Positions 42,623 through 52,014 are shown, counted from the first letter of the stretch. The stretch is DNA of 64,000 bases from CAWATG01 sp963785035 (GCA_963785035.1 CAWATG010000001.1:62001-126000); one strand, 5' to 3'. Translations and numbers: made by a program. The notes: generated by a model from the letters alone, not told the origin.

Positions 42623-43483
42623 ATGCTCGGTGGCGCGGTGGACGACCGAATGCGTCCAAGGGTCATGGGCGTGTTGAACGTGACGCCGGATTCCTTCTCC
42701 GACGGTGGGCGCTGGCTCGATCCGGATGCTGCGATAGCCCACGGCCTGCAACTCGTGGCCGATGGAGCTGCGATCGTGGACATCGGAGGTGAGTCGACCC
42801 GACCGGGCGCGGAGCGCGTGACCCCTGACGAGGAACTTCGGCGGGTGATACCCGTCGTCCTCGGACTCGCGTCGAGGGCCTCTGCCGGCGCGACGAAAGC
42901 GATGATCAGCATCGACACGACCAAGGGGGTCGTGGCACAGGCAGCTATCGAGGCAGGCGCGACGATGGTGAACGACGTCTCGGCAGGGCGCTTCGATCCC
43001 TCGATGCTGGCCGTCGTGGCCGAGGCAAAGGTTCACTATGTCGTGATGCACATGCAGGGCGAGCCGCAAACCATGCAGAAGGACCCGCGCTATGCCGATG
43101 TCGTCACCGAAGTCGGCGACTTTCTGCTCGAGCGCATTGCGAGAGCGCAGGCAGCAGGAATCATGAGCGATCGGATCATTGCCGACCCTGGCCTCGGCTT
43201 CGGAAAGACCCACGAGCACAACTTCGAGATCCTCGCACGGCTCCCTGAGCTCGTGGCGCGTGTCGACGTTCCCTTCCTCATCGGTGCGTCCCGCAAGGCG
43301 TTCCTCGGCGGCGACCTCGGAGTTGGTCCCGACCAACGCGATGAGGCAACCGCTGCAACGGTCGCGTGGGTGGCGGAGCGTGGGGCTTCGATCGTCCGAG
43401 TGCACGACGTGCGCGGTGCATGTCACACGCTCGCCTTGCTCGATGTGATGTCCCGTGCCACTGCGGAGGGCTTGGTGGCATGA
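42623..43483 (+). CDS. folP: Dihydropteroate synthase
   Basis: 286 residues, TIM barrel. Motifs: MGVLNVTPDSFSDGG (pterin pocket and flexible loop), DIGGESTRPGAERV (loop 2, pABA site), SIDTTK, NDVSAG, DPGLGFGKT and the phosphate-binding Ser/Arg-Lys in FLIGASRKAF. Sulfonamide target. ATGA overlap with the phosphatase-like gene. Confidence 0.96.
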   Translation: MLGGAVDDRMRPRVMGVLNVTPDSFSDGGRWLDPDAAIAHGLQLVADGAAIVDIGGESTRPGAERVTPDEELRRVIPVVLGLASRASAGATKAMISIDTTKGVVAQAAIEAGATMVNDVSAGRFDPSMLAVVAEAKVHYVVMHMQGEPQTMQKDPRYADVVTEVGDFLLERIARAQAAGIMSDRIIADPGLGFGKTHEHNFEILARLPELVARVDVPFLIGASRKAFLGGDLGVGPDQRDEATAATVAWVAERGASIVRVHDVRGACHTLALLDVMSRATAEGLVA

Positions 43484-43995
43484 GAGGGAAATGGGCCCAA
43501 GGCCTCGAGCCCAGGTTCTTCTGTTGGATCATCAAGGAGCGGCTGGCTGTCTCGGAGCGGCCCGGCGGATACGCGCGAAACCACCGAAAGGTTCGACGTG
43601 TCGAGGAGCTGATCTGGCTGAGCGGCAACGGGTTCACCAGGGTTCTCTCGCTCTTGGACTCGCCGCATAACTTGCGCGCCTATGAGGAGGCCGGCCTCCA
43701 GTACCTCCATATCCCGCTCGGTCGCCACGACGAGATGGCCCTTCGCCTCGCGTTCATCTACGAGACGTTGGCCAGGTGGCTCGACGATCCGACCGAACGA
43801 ATCCTGGTGCACCATGAGGAATTCGGTGACCGGATTCTCGGTGTGCTCGCCGGCTACCTCCTCTATGTCGGGCTGGTTTCCGAAGGCCCCCATGCGATCA
43901 TCGCCATCGAGAGGCTCAGCGGGCGCGAGTTGGGAAGCGCGGGTCGCGAGATCGTCGCCGTCACCCTCGACGGCCGTATCGTCCGCACGAGCTGA
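43480..43995 (+). CDS. Dual-specificity-phosphatase-like protein with Cys-to-His P-loop
   Basis: 171 residues. The fold signature of small DSP/tyrosine phosphatases is visible: FTRVLSLLDSPHNLRAYEEA, then GLQYLHIPLGRHDEM (candidate general acid D84) and a P-loop at 111-118 HHEEFGDR, which aligns with HCX5R but has His112 for the nucleophilic Cys; Arg118 is kept. So it should not act as a Cys phosphatase. It could be a phosphate- or pterin-binding pseudophosphatase. Placed between folP (ATGA overlap) and folB, a position where mycobacteria have no gene. Assignment from pattern only. Confidence 0.6.
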   Translation: MRGKWAQGLEPRFFCWIIKERLAVSERPGGYARNHRKVRRVEELIWLSGNGFTRVLSLLDSPHNLRAYEEAGLQYLHIPLGRHDEMALRLAFIYETLARWLDDPTERILVHHEEFGDRILGVLAGYLLYVGLVSEGPHAIIAIERLSGRELGSAGREIVAVTLDGRIVRTS

Positions 43996-43997
43996 GA

Positions 43998-44024
43998 TCC
44001 GTAGCGCCGGGTCCGTAGCGCCGG
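43998..44024 (+). repeat. 14-bp tandem repeat upstream of folB
   Basis: TCCGTAGCGCCGG occurs at 43998-44010 and 44012-44024 with one G between, in the 66-nt gap before folB. A third partial GCGCCG follows. Confidence 0.8.
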
Positions 44025-44048
44025 TCCAGGGCGCCGACGTGTGCGCTC

Positions 44049-44054
44049 TAAGGT
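44049..44054 (+). promoter_or_regulatory. -10 box / RBS (TAAGGT) before folB
   Basis: TAAGGT is 7 nt from ATG 44062. It fits a leaderless -10, but overlaps AAGGTGGAA, which could act as a ribosome-binding site; the two readings cannot be separated. Confidence 0.3.
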
Positions 44055-44061
44055 GGAACGT

Positions 44062-44412
44062 ATGGGACGGATCCTGATCGAGGGTCTTCGCGCAACTGGC
44101 ACGCACGGTGTCCTTGCCGAAGAGCAACATCGTGCGCAACCCTTCGAAGTCGACATCGAACTCGAGCTCGATTTCGATCCTGCATGTCGGAGTGACGATC
44201 TTGCGGACACGGTTGATTACGGAGCGCTTGCCGAGACCGTCGCTCGAATCGTGTCCCAGGAGAACTTCCAGCTCATTGAGCGGCTCGCGGCGCGCATCGG
44301 TGAAGCATGTCGGGCCGATCGGCGCGTGACCAGTGCACGTGTCACAGTGCGCAAGCTCCGTCCGCCTGTGCCGGTGATGCTGGACGCGGTCGCCGTTACG
44401 ATCGACGCGTGA
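44062..44412 (+). CDS. folB: Dihydroneopterin aldolase
   Basis: 116 residues, single T-fold: EGLRATGTHGVLAEEQ (catalytic segment), VDYGALAETVARIV, NFQLIERLAARIGE (conserved Glu) and ARVTVRKLRPPVP. Converts dihydroneopterin to hydroxymethyldihydropterin. ATG 44062 is preferred to the in-frame GTG 44041. GTGA overlap with folK. Confidence 0.94.
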   Translation: MGRILIEGLRATGTHGVLAEEQHRAQPFEVDIELELDFDPACRSDDLADTVDYGALAETVARIVSQENFQLIERLAARIGEACRADRRVTSARVTVRKLRPPVPVMLDAVAVTIDA

Positions 44413-44888
44413 GGCGCGCCTACTTGGCGCTGGGTTCCAACCTCGGCGACCGAGCCGCGCATCTCCGGGGAGCGATCGATGCCCTGCGGGTCGAACCTCA
44501 CGTGACCAACGTCTCAGTGTCGAAGGTCTATGAGACTGATCCCGTGGGTGGTCCCGAACAAGACCGGTTTCTCAACGCGGTCGTGGGGATCGACACGGAT
44601 CGCTCTCCCCGTCAATTGTTGGCGTTGTGTCGGCGTCTCGAAGAGGCCGCAACACGTGTGCGGCTGCAGCGTTGGGGTCCTCGAACGCTCGACGTCGATG
44701 TCCTGCTCGTCGGAGACCTTCGAGTTGACGACCATGACCTTGTGGTCCCGCACCCTCGAATGTGGGACCGCGCCTTCGTTCTTGCCCCGCTGTCGGACCT
44801 CGCTCCGGAATTGGTGACGGTGCCCGAGTCCGGCTGGGCAGGACTGGTTGAAATCAAGGTAGACTTCGATGTCGGAGTGATCGAGTAG
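44409..44888 (+). CDS. folK: Hydroxymethyldihydropterin pyrophosphokinase
   Basis: 159 residues. RRAYLALGSNLGDR N-terminus, YETDPVGGPEQDRFLNAVVG, and the metal-binding RWGPRTLDVDVLLVGD with VPHPRMWDRAFVLAPL. Transfers pyrophosphate from ATP to the pterin. Last of the folate genes; a 113-nt gap without a recognised feature follows. Confidence 0.95.
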   Translation: MRRAYLALGSNLGDRAAHLRGAIDALRVEPHVTNVSVSKVYETDPVGGPEQDRFLNAVVGIDTDRSPRQLLALCRRLEEAATRVRLQRWGPRTLDVDVLLVGDLRVDDHDLVVPHPRMWDRAFVLAPLSDLAPELVTVPESGWAGLVEIKVDFDVGVIE

Positions 44889-45001
44889 TTCGTACCGAGG
44901 TTTCCCCGGTCTTCGTCATCACCAGCGAAGTCATCAGTAGCAACTGGATCGGCATCAAGTAGTCCGGCACCTTCCAAGGGCTGGAACGAAGAGGTCGCAT
45001 T

Positions 45002-45862
45002 GTGGATGAGAATCGTCTGCCCACCACGGTGGCGCTTGTTGGTCCAGGACGGGCCGGGATGGCGCTTGCTCTGGCGATTCAGCGACTAGGGGTCCAAGTC
45101 GTAGGCGTCGCAGGGCGTTCGGTCGACGCTGATTCAACCCGCCAAGCCGCCCTGTTGCTCGATGCTCCCGCAGTTGAGGTTGCGGCCGCAGGTCGGCACG
45201 CGGAGCTGGTCATCGTGGCAACACCCGATTCCGCCATCGGCACGACCGCAGCGCGTATGGCCGCGTCCGTCGAGCCAGGGGCGCTCGTCATCCATCTTTC
45301 CGGGGCGCATGGTCTCGCGGTGTTCGATGCCATGACGCTGGCGCGACCCGATGTGCTGGTGGGAGCACTTCACCCGCTGCAGGCGCTTCCTAATGCGCAT
45401 GACGGCGCATCACGGTTGGGTGGATCCTGGTGTGCGGTCACCGGTCCACCGCTTGTTACACGTCTGGCGATCGCGCTCGAGATGGCACCCTTCGTCATCA
45501 CCGATGATGTTCGTGCTGCCTACCACGCGACGGCGTGTATCGCGTCGAACCACCTGGTCGCCTTGCTGGCTCAAGTGGAGCGTTTGGCAGCTGCCACTGG
45601 AGTGCCGAGCGAAGCGTTCCTTCCGTTGGTGCGCGCAACGGTTGATCATGTCGAACGCCTTGGCGCGGCGGGCGCGCTCACAGGCCCAGTCGCACGTGGC
45701 GACGTGGCAACCGTCGTCAGCCATCTCGAGGCTCTGCCCGACGAGGAGCGCCCTGCTTATCGAGCGCTTTCCGAGCGTGCCCTTGCACTGGTTCCAGGCG
45801 ACAATCCTGCGATGCTCGCCGCGTTGCATGAGGCGACGATGACGACCGGAGCCGTCACGTGA
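45002..45862 (+). CDS. Rossmann-fold DUF2520 protein (ketopantoate-reductase-like)
   Basis: 286 residues from GTG 45002 (GAAGAGG upstream). N-terminal NAD(P)-binding GPGRAGMALALAIQRLG, then LVIVATPDSAIG, LIHLSGAHGL and GALHPLQALP typical of Rossmann-like/DUF2520, and a helical C-terminal domain with a conserved ASNHLVAL. Same place as Rv3603c, before panC; a role as the missing ketopantoate reductase has been suggested by context but is unproven. GTGA overlap with panC. Confidence 0.88.
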   Translation: MDENRLPTTVALVGPGRAGMALALAIQRLGVQVVGVAGRSVDADSTRQAALLLDAPAVEVAAAGRHAELVIVATPDSAIGTTAARMAASVEPGALVIHLSGAHGLAVFDAMTLARPDVLVGALHPLQALPNAHDGASRLGGSWCAVTGPPLVTRLAIALEMAPFVITDDVRAAYHATACIASNHLVALLAQVERLAAATGVPSEAFLPLVRATVDHVERLGAAGALTGPVARGDVATVVSHLEALPDEERPAYRALSERALALVPGDNPAMLAALHEATMTTGAVT

Positions 45863-46776
45863 TCACTGTCACGCGCATCGCAGAGGTGCGCCGACTGTGT
45901 GATGAGGCGCGCGCTGCAGGCCGGTCGGTCGGTCTGGTCCCGACCATGGGGTTCTTCCACGAGGGCCATCTTTCGCTGATGCGCGAGGCGCGTGCAGCGT
46001 CGGATCTCGTCGTTGTGACCATCTTCGTGAATCCGCTGCAGTTCGCGCCGACCGAGGATCTCTCGGTCTATCCGCGTGACCTCGCCGGCGATGCCGAGGC
46101 AGCTCGGCGTGTCGGCGTGGACATCCTGTTCACTCCGGACGTCGACGAGATGTACCCGGAGGAGCCCCTGACGACGGTGCACGTCGCCGGATTGGGTGAC
46201 GGTCTCTGTGGAGCGTCGCGGCCTGGGCATTTCGACGGGGTCGCGACGGTTGTCACCAAGCTGTTCTCGATCATTGGTCCGTCGACGGCGTTTTTCGGAT
46301 CCAAGGACGCCCAACAGCTCGCCATCGTTCGTCGGATCGCACGTGACCTGAACCAAGGGGTCACCGTGGTGGGATGTTCCCTCGTGCGTGAGCCTGACGG
46401 CCTGGCAATGTCGAGTCGGAATGTCTTCCTCAGTGCTGCAGAGCGCGTCGCGGCGACGGTCCTCTCACGTGCACTTCGACGTGCTGCCGGCGCAATCGAA
46501 GCGGGCGAGCGCCGTCCGGAGGTCGTCGAGGCCATGATTGCCGAAGATGTCGGCGTCGAGCCTCTCGTCGAACTCGACTATGCCGCGGTGCGCGATGCGC
46601 ACTCGCTGGACTCGCTCACGGTGCTCGACGGCGATGTGCTCGTTGCTGTCGCGGCCCGAGTCGGTAAGGCACGTTTGATCGACAATTGCAGCATGTCGTT
46701 CCGAGGCGCGGAGGTCATCGTCGACCTCGGTGTCGTCTGCTACCCCGAAAGTGAGGCGACATGCGTCGCACAATGA
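45859..46776 (+). CDS. panC: Pantothenate synthetase
   Basis: 305 residues. Condenses pantoate and beta-alanine with ATP. Adenylyl-transferase motifs: VPTMGFFHEGHLSL (HIGH-like), FVNPLQFAPTEDLSVYPRD, GHFDGVATVVTKLF, FFGSKDAQQL and the KMSKS-like AMSSRNVFLS. The C-terminal dimerisation domain extends to 305 and overlaps panD by 4-16 nt. Confidence 0.96.
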   Translation: MITVTRIAEVRRLCDEARAAGRSVGLVPTMGFFHEGHLSLMREARAASDLVVVTIFVNPLQFAPTEDLSVYPRDLAGDAEAARRVGVDILFTPDVDEMYPEEPLTTVHVAGLGDGLCGASRPGHFDGVATVVTKLFSIIGPSTAFFGSKDAQQLAIVRRIARDLNQGVTVVGCSLVREPDGLAMSSRNVFLSAAERVAATVLSRALRRAAGAIEAGERRPEVVEAMIAEDVGVEPLVELDYAAVRDAHSLDSLTVLDGDVLVAVAARVGKARLIDNCSMSFRGAEVIVDLGVVCYPESEATCVAQ

Positions 46777-47150
46777 TGAAGTCCAAGATTCACCGTGCCA
46801 CTGTGGTGGGCGCTGACTTGAATTACATCGGGTCGATAACGTTGGACACGGAGTTGATGCGTCTCGCGGACATCTACGACCACGAACAGGTCGTCGTGCT
46901 GGACATCGACAACGGTGCTCGTTTCGAGACCTACGCCATTCCGGGTGGGCCTGGTGAGGTCATCCTCAATGGCGCTGCGGCTCGGCTGGTCCACCCCGGC
47001 GACCGTGTGATCATCATCACCTATGCGCAGTACGAGGAAGCAGAGCTTGAGGCGTATGCCCCGAAGGTCGTTCACGTCGACTCCCGCAATCGTCCGACCG
47101 ATGAGAGCTTCCAGGCCCTGGATCGGGAATTGCACCAGCTCGCCCCCTGA
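46761..47150 (+). CDS. panD: Aspartate 1-decarboxylase precursor
   Basis: 129 residues. Makes beta-alanine for pantothenate. The self-cleavage site Gly24-Ser25 (NYIGSITLD) generates the pyruvoyl group; catalytic context KSKIHRATV and NGAAARLVHPGDRVIIITY are intact. ATG 46761 (MRRTMMKSK) matches the family N-terminus; ATG 46773 would give an ATGA overlap with panC and is possible. Confidence 0.96.
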   Translation: MRRTMMKSKIHRATVVGADLNYIGSITLDTELMRLADIYDHEQVVVLDIDNGARFETYAIPGGPGEVILNGAAARLVHPGDRVIIITYAQYEEAELEAYAPKVVHVDSRNRPTDESFQALDRELHQLAP

Positions 47151-47209
47151 TTGATCGCTGACGTTTCATCTCCGAGACACGTACGCGGTCTTCCGACCAT
47201 CAGCACTCG

Positions 47210-48878
47210 ATGACCTACGACCTCCTGGTTCTCGGCAGCGGTGTCGCGGGACTTTCTGCGGCAGTGCGCGCTGCACGAAGCGGCGCGTCGGTCGCGCTGT
47301 TGACCAAGGCGGCGCTCGCGCAGGCGACCACCCGCTATGCCCAAGGTGGTGTTGCCGCTGCTTTGGACGAACCGGACTCGCCGGTCCTGCACTTGGCGGA
47401 CACGCTCAAGGCAGGCGCCGAGCTCTGCGATGTCGACGCGGTGCGGGTGCTCGTCACCGAAGGTCCTGACCGTCTGAGAGAGTTGATTGCCTTGGGCGCG
47501 GCATTCGACCGTGCCGGCGATGACGTCGCTGCGCCACTGGCATTGGCACGGGAAGGTGGCCATTCGCTTCCGCGCATCGTCCATGCCGGCGGGGATGCGA
47601 CCGGCGCGGAGATCGAGCGTGCGCTTGTCGCTGCAGTGCTTGCCACTGATGTCGAAGTACGCGAAGGATGGTTCAGCGCCGACCTCCTCGTCGAAGGTGG
47701 ACGATGTGTTGGAGTACGTGCGCTGGACCCCAACGGAGTCCTCCACGAGGTGCGCGGCCAGGGACACGATCGTCGCGACCGGCGGCGCCGGGCAACTGTT
47801 CGCGGTCACGACGAATCCCCGTGAGTCCACTGGAGATGGCATCGCCATGGCGTTGCGCGCCGGTGTTGCCGTTGCCGATCTGGAGTTCGTGCAGTTTCAC
47901 CCGACGGCGCTGCACCACCCGTCGATGCCGCGGCCGCTCCTTTCCGAAGCGCTGCGGGGTGAGGGTGCTGTACTCCGTGACGAGCGTGGCGAGGCCTTCA
48001 TGGCGAGCGAGCACCCGATGGCCGATCTCGCTCCCCGCGATGTGGTCGCGCCGCGATTACCGCTCGCCTTGTCCAACGCGGCCTGACACACCTTTGGCTC
48101 GACGCCACGCAGATCGATGACTTCGCGAAGCGCTTCCCCACTATTTCGGCAGCATGTCGTGAGGTCGGGCTCGATCCGAGTTCGCAGTGGCTTCCGGTAG
48201 CGCCGGCAGCGCACTATTTCTGCGGTGGAATTGCTGTCGATCTGGATGGCGCCTCGACGTTGCCGGGTCTGTGGGCGGTCGGTGAGGTCGCGTGCTCCGG
48301 CGTGCATGGCGCGAACCGGTTGGCGTCGAACTCCTTGCTCGATGGGCTGGTGTTCGGTCCACGATGCGTCGAGGCGATCCAAAGCGGACGGGCCGATGCG
48401 TTGGGCAGCCGGAAACGTTGCCGTGAAGGCCGCAGGGAACGTCCACAACAGTGGTGTCCTTCGGTCGCTGACAGAAGTTCCCGACGCTCGGCAAGCCGAT
48501 ACGTCGATTGGTACGCAGGGCATGTCCGTCGAGATGGTCGAGAAACTCAGGGCCTCTCTTGCCGAGGAGATGACCCGTCACGCCGGAGTGATGCGGTCGG
48601 CGGCCTCCCTGAGGATGGCAGACGAATCGATCACCGTCATCGGCGACGAACTCGCGGCGGGGATGACAGGCGACCGTGGTGCACAGGAACTCCGCAACCT
48701 TTGTACTGTGGCGCAGGCATTAGTGCTTGCCGCGTTGGGACGCGAGGAGTCCCGCGGAACACACTGGCGGACAGAGTTCCCTGAGGCGTCCCCCGCCTGG
48801 GTCGGAAGGTTCGCGATCATGGGTGGTCGGTCACAGTTCGTCAGGTTGCCTACCCTCGACCCGGAGCCAGCGCATTGA
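47210..48878 (+). CDS. nadB: L-aspartate oxidase, disrupted by three frameshifts
   Basis: Oxidises aspartate to iminoaspartate for quinolinate. FAD motif LLVLGSGVAGLSAAVRAA, then TRYAQGGVAAAL, GHSLPRIVHAGGDATG, ATGGAGQLFAVTTNP, DLEFVQFHPTALH, HYFCGGIAVDLDG, GEVACSGVHGANRLASNSLL. The frame shifts +1 at ~47757 (CGCGGCCAGG), -1 at ~48050 (GCGCCGCGATT) and +1 at 48403-48405 (TTGGGCAG). Each one-base correction restores family sequence. Either sequencing error or a decaying gene; nadC downstream is intact and overlaps it (TTGA). nadA is not in the window. Confidence 0.9.
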
Positions 48879-49714
48879 GTGCACTCGATCCACCACCAAC
48901 GGCCATTCGTGAAATTGTGGCGCGAGCTCTTGCCGAGGATCTCGGCATTCTTGGTGATGTCACATCATTAGCGGTCATTCCCGACGACACCTTCGGCGGC
49001 GGCGCCTTCAAGGCGCGCCGAGCTGGGATCATCTCGGGAACCGCTGCCGTTACGGAGGTCTACAGACAGCTTGACCCCGGCGTGTCGTTGACCTGGCTGG
49101 TCGAGGACGGCGCCGAAGTCAATGAAGGCGACGTGCTTGCAAGGGTCGAGGGGCCCTTGCGTTCCATTCTGACGGGTGAGCGCACGGCGTTGAACCTGCT
49201 GGGGCACTGCTCGGGCGTTGCGAGCTTGACGCGCCGCTTTGTTCGCACGGTTCGGGGCCGGGTCCGCATTCGTGACACGCGAAAGACGATCCCAGGTCTG
49301 CGTGCGCTGCAGCGTTCGGCGGTACGGGCCGGTGGCGGTTTCAACCACCGAGACTCTCTCTCCGACGCCGTGCTCATCAAGGACAATCATTTGGCGGGTG
49401 CTGAGCTCGAGCAAGCCGTCGACCGGGCGCGGGCACGTTGGCCTGGGCGGATCGTCGAGATCGAATGCGACACACTCGATCAGGTCGTTCGCGCCAAGGC
49501 TGTGGGCGTTGACATGATCCTGCTCGACAACATGTCGCCGACCGAGGTAGCAGAAGCCGTGGCGTTTCTCGACGGCGCCGTCTACACCGAGGTGTCCGGT
49601 GGGGTCGATCTCACGACAGTCTCTGCGTATGCGGAGGCGGGTGTCGATTTTATTTCGATTGGCTCGCTCACACATTCTGCGCCCAGCCTTGATGTCGCCC
49701 TCGATCTTGAATAG
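48875..49714 (+). CDS. nadC: Quinolinate phosphoribosyltransferase
   Basis: 279 residues from TTG 48875 (TTGA overlap with the nadB stop). Family motifs EDLGILGDVTS, ERTALNLLGHCSGVAS, DTRKTIPGLRALQRSAVRAG, IKDNHL, ECDTLDQV and ILLDNM, plus SIGSLTHSAP. Converts quinolinate and PRPP to nicotinate mononucleotide. Confidence 0.95.
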   Translation: MSALDPPPTAIREIVARALAEDLGILGDVTSLAVIPDDTFGGGAFKARRAGIISGTAAVTEVYRQLDPGVSLTWLVEDGAEVNEGDVLARVEGPLRSILTGERTALNLLGHCSGVASLTRRFVRTVRGRVRIRDTRKTIPGLRALQRSAVRAGGGFNHRDSLSDAVLIKDNHLAGAELEQAVDRARARWPGRIVEIECDTLDQVVRAKAVGVDMILLDNMSPTEVAEAVAFLDGAVYTEVSGGVDLTTVSAYAEAGVDFISIGSLTHSAPSLDVALDLE

Positions 49715-49732
49715 CGGGAGTTTCTGCTCAGC

Positions 49733-50509
49733 ATGTTGTTGACGATCGATGTCGGGAACACCACCACGGTCATCGGGCTGTTTGTCGGGCGAGATCTCGT
49801 GGATCACTGGCGCATTGCCACGATCGCCGAGCGAACCGCCGACGAGCTTGCGTTGATGATTCGCCAATTCGTCGGTCTTCGTGGCCACCGTGACGAGTCG
49901 GGTAGCGAGTCGGAGGTAACGGGAGTCGCCGTGGCGTCGGGCGTTCCCCGTGTCACAGCAGCGCTGCGTGAACTGTCCGAGAAGTATTTCGGGATCAGTC
50001 CTGTCGTGATCGAACCGGGTGTTCGCACCGGCATGCCGATCTTGTACGACAACCCGAAGGAGGTTGGCGCGGACCGCATCGCGAATGCGGTGGGAGCGTT
50101 CGACCTGTTCGGCGGACCGTCGATCGTTGTCGACTTCGGGACCGCCAATACCATCGAAGCTGTCAGCGCTGCAGGTGAATATCTGGGTGGTGCAATCTTC
50201 CCTGGTATCGAGATCTCCATGGACGCGCTGTTCGGGCGTGCCGCAGGACTACGTAGGGTTGAGCTCGTTGCTCCCAGGCATGTGATCGGCAAGTCGACGG
50301 TCGAGTCGATCCAGTCGGGATCTGTGTACGGCTTCACTGGACAGGTTGATGCGTTGGTGCGCCGTTTCGAAGGTGAGCTCGGTGCGTGCACGGTGGTTGC
50401 CACAGGTGGGCTCGCCGAATTGATCCAGCCGCATTCCGAGACGATTCAGCACTACGAACCTTGGCTCACGCTGTTCGGCTTGCGCATCATCTACGAACGC
50501 AATCAATGA
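49733..50509 (+). CDS. coaX: Type III pantothenate kinase
   Basis: 258 residues. LTIDVGNTTTVIGLF (phosphate-1 loop), NPKEVGADRIANAVGA, VVDFGTANTIE and GGAIFPGIEIS; the kinase is ATP/K+-dependent and pantoate-derived CoA synthesis continues from panC/panD. CGGGAG lies upstream of ATG 49733. 7-nt gap to lysS. Confidence 0.96.
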   Translation: MLLTIDVGNTTTVIGLFVGRDLVDHWRIATIAERTADELALMIRQFVGLRGHRDESGSESEVTGVAVASGVPRVTAALRELSEKYFGISPVVIEPGVRTGMPILYDNPKEVGADRIANAVGAFDLFGGPSIVVDFGTANTIEAVSAAGEYLGGAIFPGIEISMDALFGRAAGLRRVELVAPRHVIGKSTVESIQSGSVYGFTGQVDALVRRFEGELGACTVVATGGLAELIQPHSETIQHYEPWLTLFGLRIIYERNQ

Positions 50510-50516
50510 GCATCGG

Positions 50517-51992
50517 ATGAGTGACGACGAGCGGCAGCGCCGGCTGGCCAAGATCGAAGCCTTGCGTGAGAGTGGCACTGACCCCTATCCGGTGCGTTTC
50601 GATCGGACGAACACGATCGATGAGCTGCTCGTCCGATACGCAGGGCTCGATGCCGGCGTCGAGACCACCGACGTGGTCCGTGTTGCCGGCCGGGTCATGC
50701 TTCTTCGACGCCAGGGCAAGCTCACGTTCGCAACGTTGCGGGACGGAACCGCATCGATGCAATTGTTCGTGTCGCGTTCGGTGATCGGTGACGACGAGCA
50801 CGACCGCTTCGACGACCTCGATCTGGGCGACTGGATAGGCGTCGAGGGCAGCATCATGACAACCCGCAAGGGTGAGCTGTCGGTACGTGTCTCGAGCGCG
50901 CAATTGCTGGCCAAAGCGCTGCGACCGTTACCCGACAAGTGGCATGGCCTTGCCGATGTCGACACGCGATTCCGGCAGCGTTACGTCGATCTGATCGCCA
51001 ACGATGATGCACGGCGCGTTTTCGCGATCCGGTTCGCTGCAATCGCTGCTCTTCGCGAGTTTCTCCACGGCCGGGGTTTCATCGAGGTCGAGACGCCAGT
51101 CCTTCACATGGTCGCGGGCGGCGCTGCGGCGCGCCCGTTCCTGACGCACCACCATGCACTCGACACCGAATTGTCGATGCGGATCGCTCTCGAACTGCAT
51201 CTGAAGCGTCTGGTGGTGGGTGGCTTCGAGCGCGTGTTCGAGATCGGACGCGTGTTCCGTAACGAGGGGCTCTCGACGCGCCACAACCCTGAGTTCACGA
51301 TGCTCGAACTCTATGAGGCATATGTTGATTACACCGAGATGATGGCGCTGACCGAGCAGCTTGTGGTCTTTGCAGCTCGTGCCGCACTCGGCACCTCGGT
51401 GGTAACAGTCGGAGACAGCGAGGTCGATCTTGCGGTCCCGTGGCGCCGAGCGACCTTGCGCTCGCTGGTAAATGAACATGCGGGCGTCGACGTGCATCCG
51501 TCGATGTCCGTGGAACACCTTCGAGCTGTGTGCACGACCTTGTCGGTCCCATTCGAGGAGCAGTGGGGTCCGGGCAAGCTCGTGCTCGAGATCTATGAGA
51601 AGACAACCGAAGAGCGGCTCATCGCGCCGACCTTCGTCATGGATTACCCGAGAGAGGTTTCGCCACTTGCACGCGTTCACCGTGACGATCCGCTGCTGGT
51701 GGAGCGCTTCGAGCTGATCGTGGGTGGGCGCGAGCTTGCGAACGCGTTCAGCGAATTGAATGACCCGATCGATCAGCGCGCGCGTTTCGAAGCGCAGTCC
51801 AAGCTTCGTGATGAGGGCGATGCCGAAGCACATGGAGTCGATTCGGACTACATCCGCGCGCTGGAGTTCGGATTACCGCCAACGGGGGGTCTCGGCATCG
51901 GTGTCGACCGTCTCGTCATGTTGCTGGCGGGAGCACCGTCGATTCGCGAGGTGATCCTCTTTCCCCACCTGCGGCCCGAGACCGAGTTCTGA
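50517..51992 (+). CDS. lysS: Lysyl-tRNA synthetase, class II
   Basis: 491 residues. N-terminal OB anticodon-binding domain (VVRVAGRVMLLRRQGKLTFA), class II core with motif 1 near FIEVETPVLH, motif 2 FEIGRVFRNEGLSTRHNPEF, and motif 3 GLGIGVDRLVMLLAG. Charges tRNA-Lys. Position between coaX and clpC matches other actinobacteria. Confidence 0.96.
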   Translation: MSDDERQRRLAKIEALRESGTDPYPVRFDRTNTIDELLVRYAGLDAGVETTDVVRVAGRVMLLRRQGKLTFATLRDGTASMQLFVSRSVIGDDEHDRFDDLDLGDWIGVEGSIMTTRKGELSVRVSSAQLLAKALRPLPDKWHGLADVDTRFRQRYVDLIANDDARRVFAIRFAAIAALREFLHGRGFIEVETPVLHMVAGGAAARPFLTHHHALDTELSMRIALELHLKRLVVGGFERVFEIGRVFRNEGLSTRHNPEFTMLELYEAYVDYTEMMALTEQLVVFAARAALGTSVVTVGDSEVDLAVPWRRATLRSLVNEHAGVDVHPSMSVEHLRAVCTTLSVPFEEQWGPGKLVLEIYEKTTEERLIAPTFVMDYPREVSPLARVHRDDPLLVERFELIVGGRELANAFSELNDPIDQRARFEAQSKLRDEGDAEAHGVDSDYIRALEFGLPPTGGLGIGVDRLVMLLAGAPSIREVILFPHLRPETEF

Positions 51993-52014
51993 CGGCGCTG
52001 TGACCTGGTCGAGG

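Noticed and set aside
44889..45001. A terminator in the gap after folK
   Set aside because: ACCGAGG/CCCCGGT is a 7-bp stem with a mismatch and a 3-nt loop, too weak to call.
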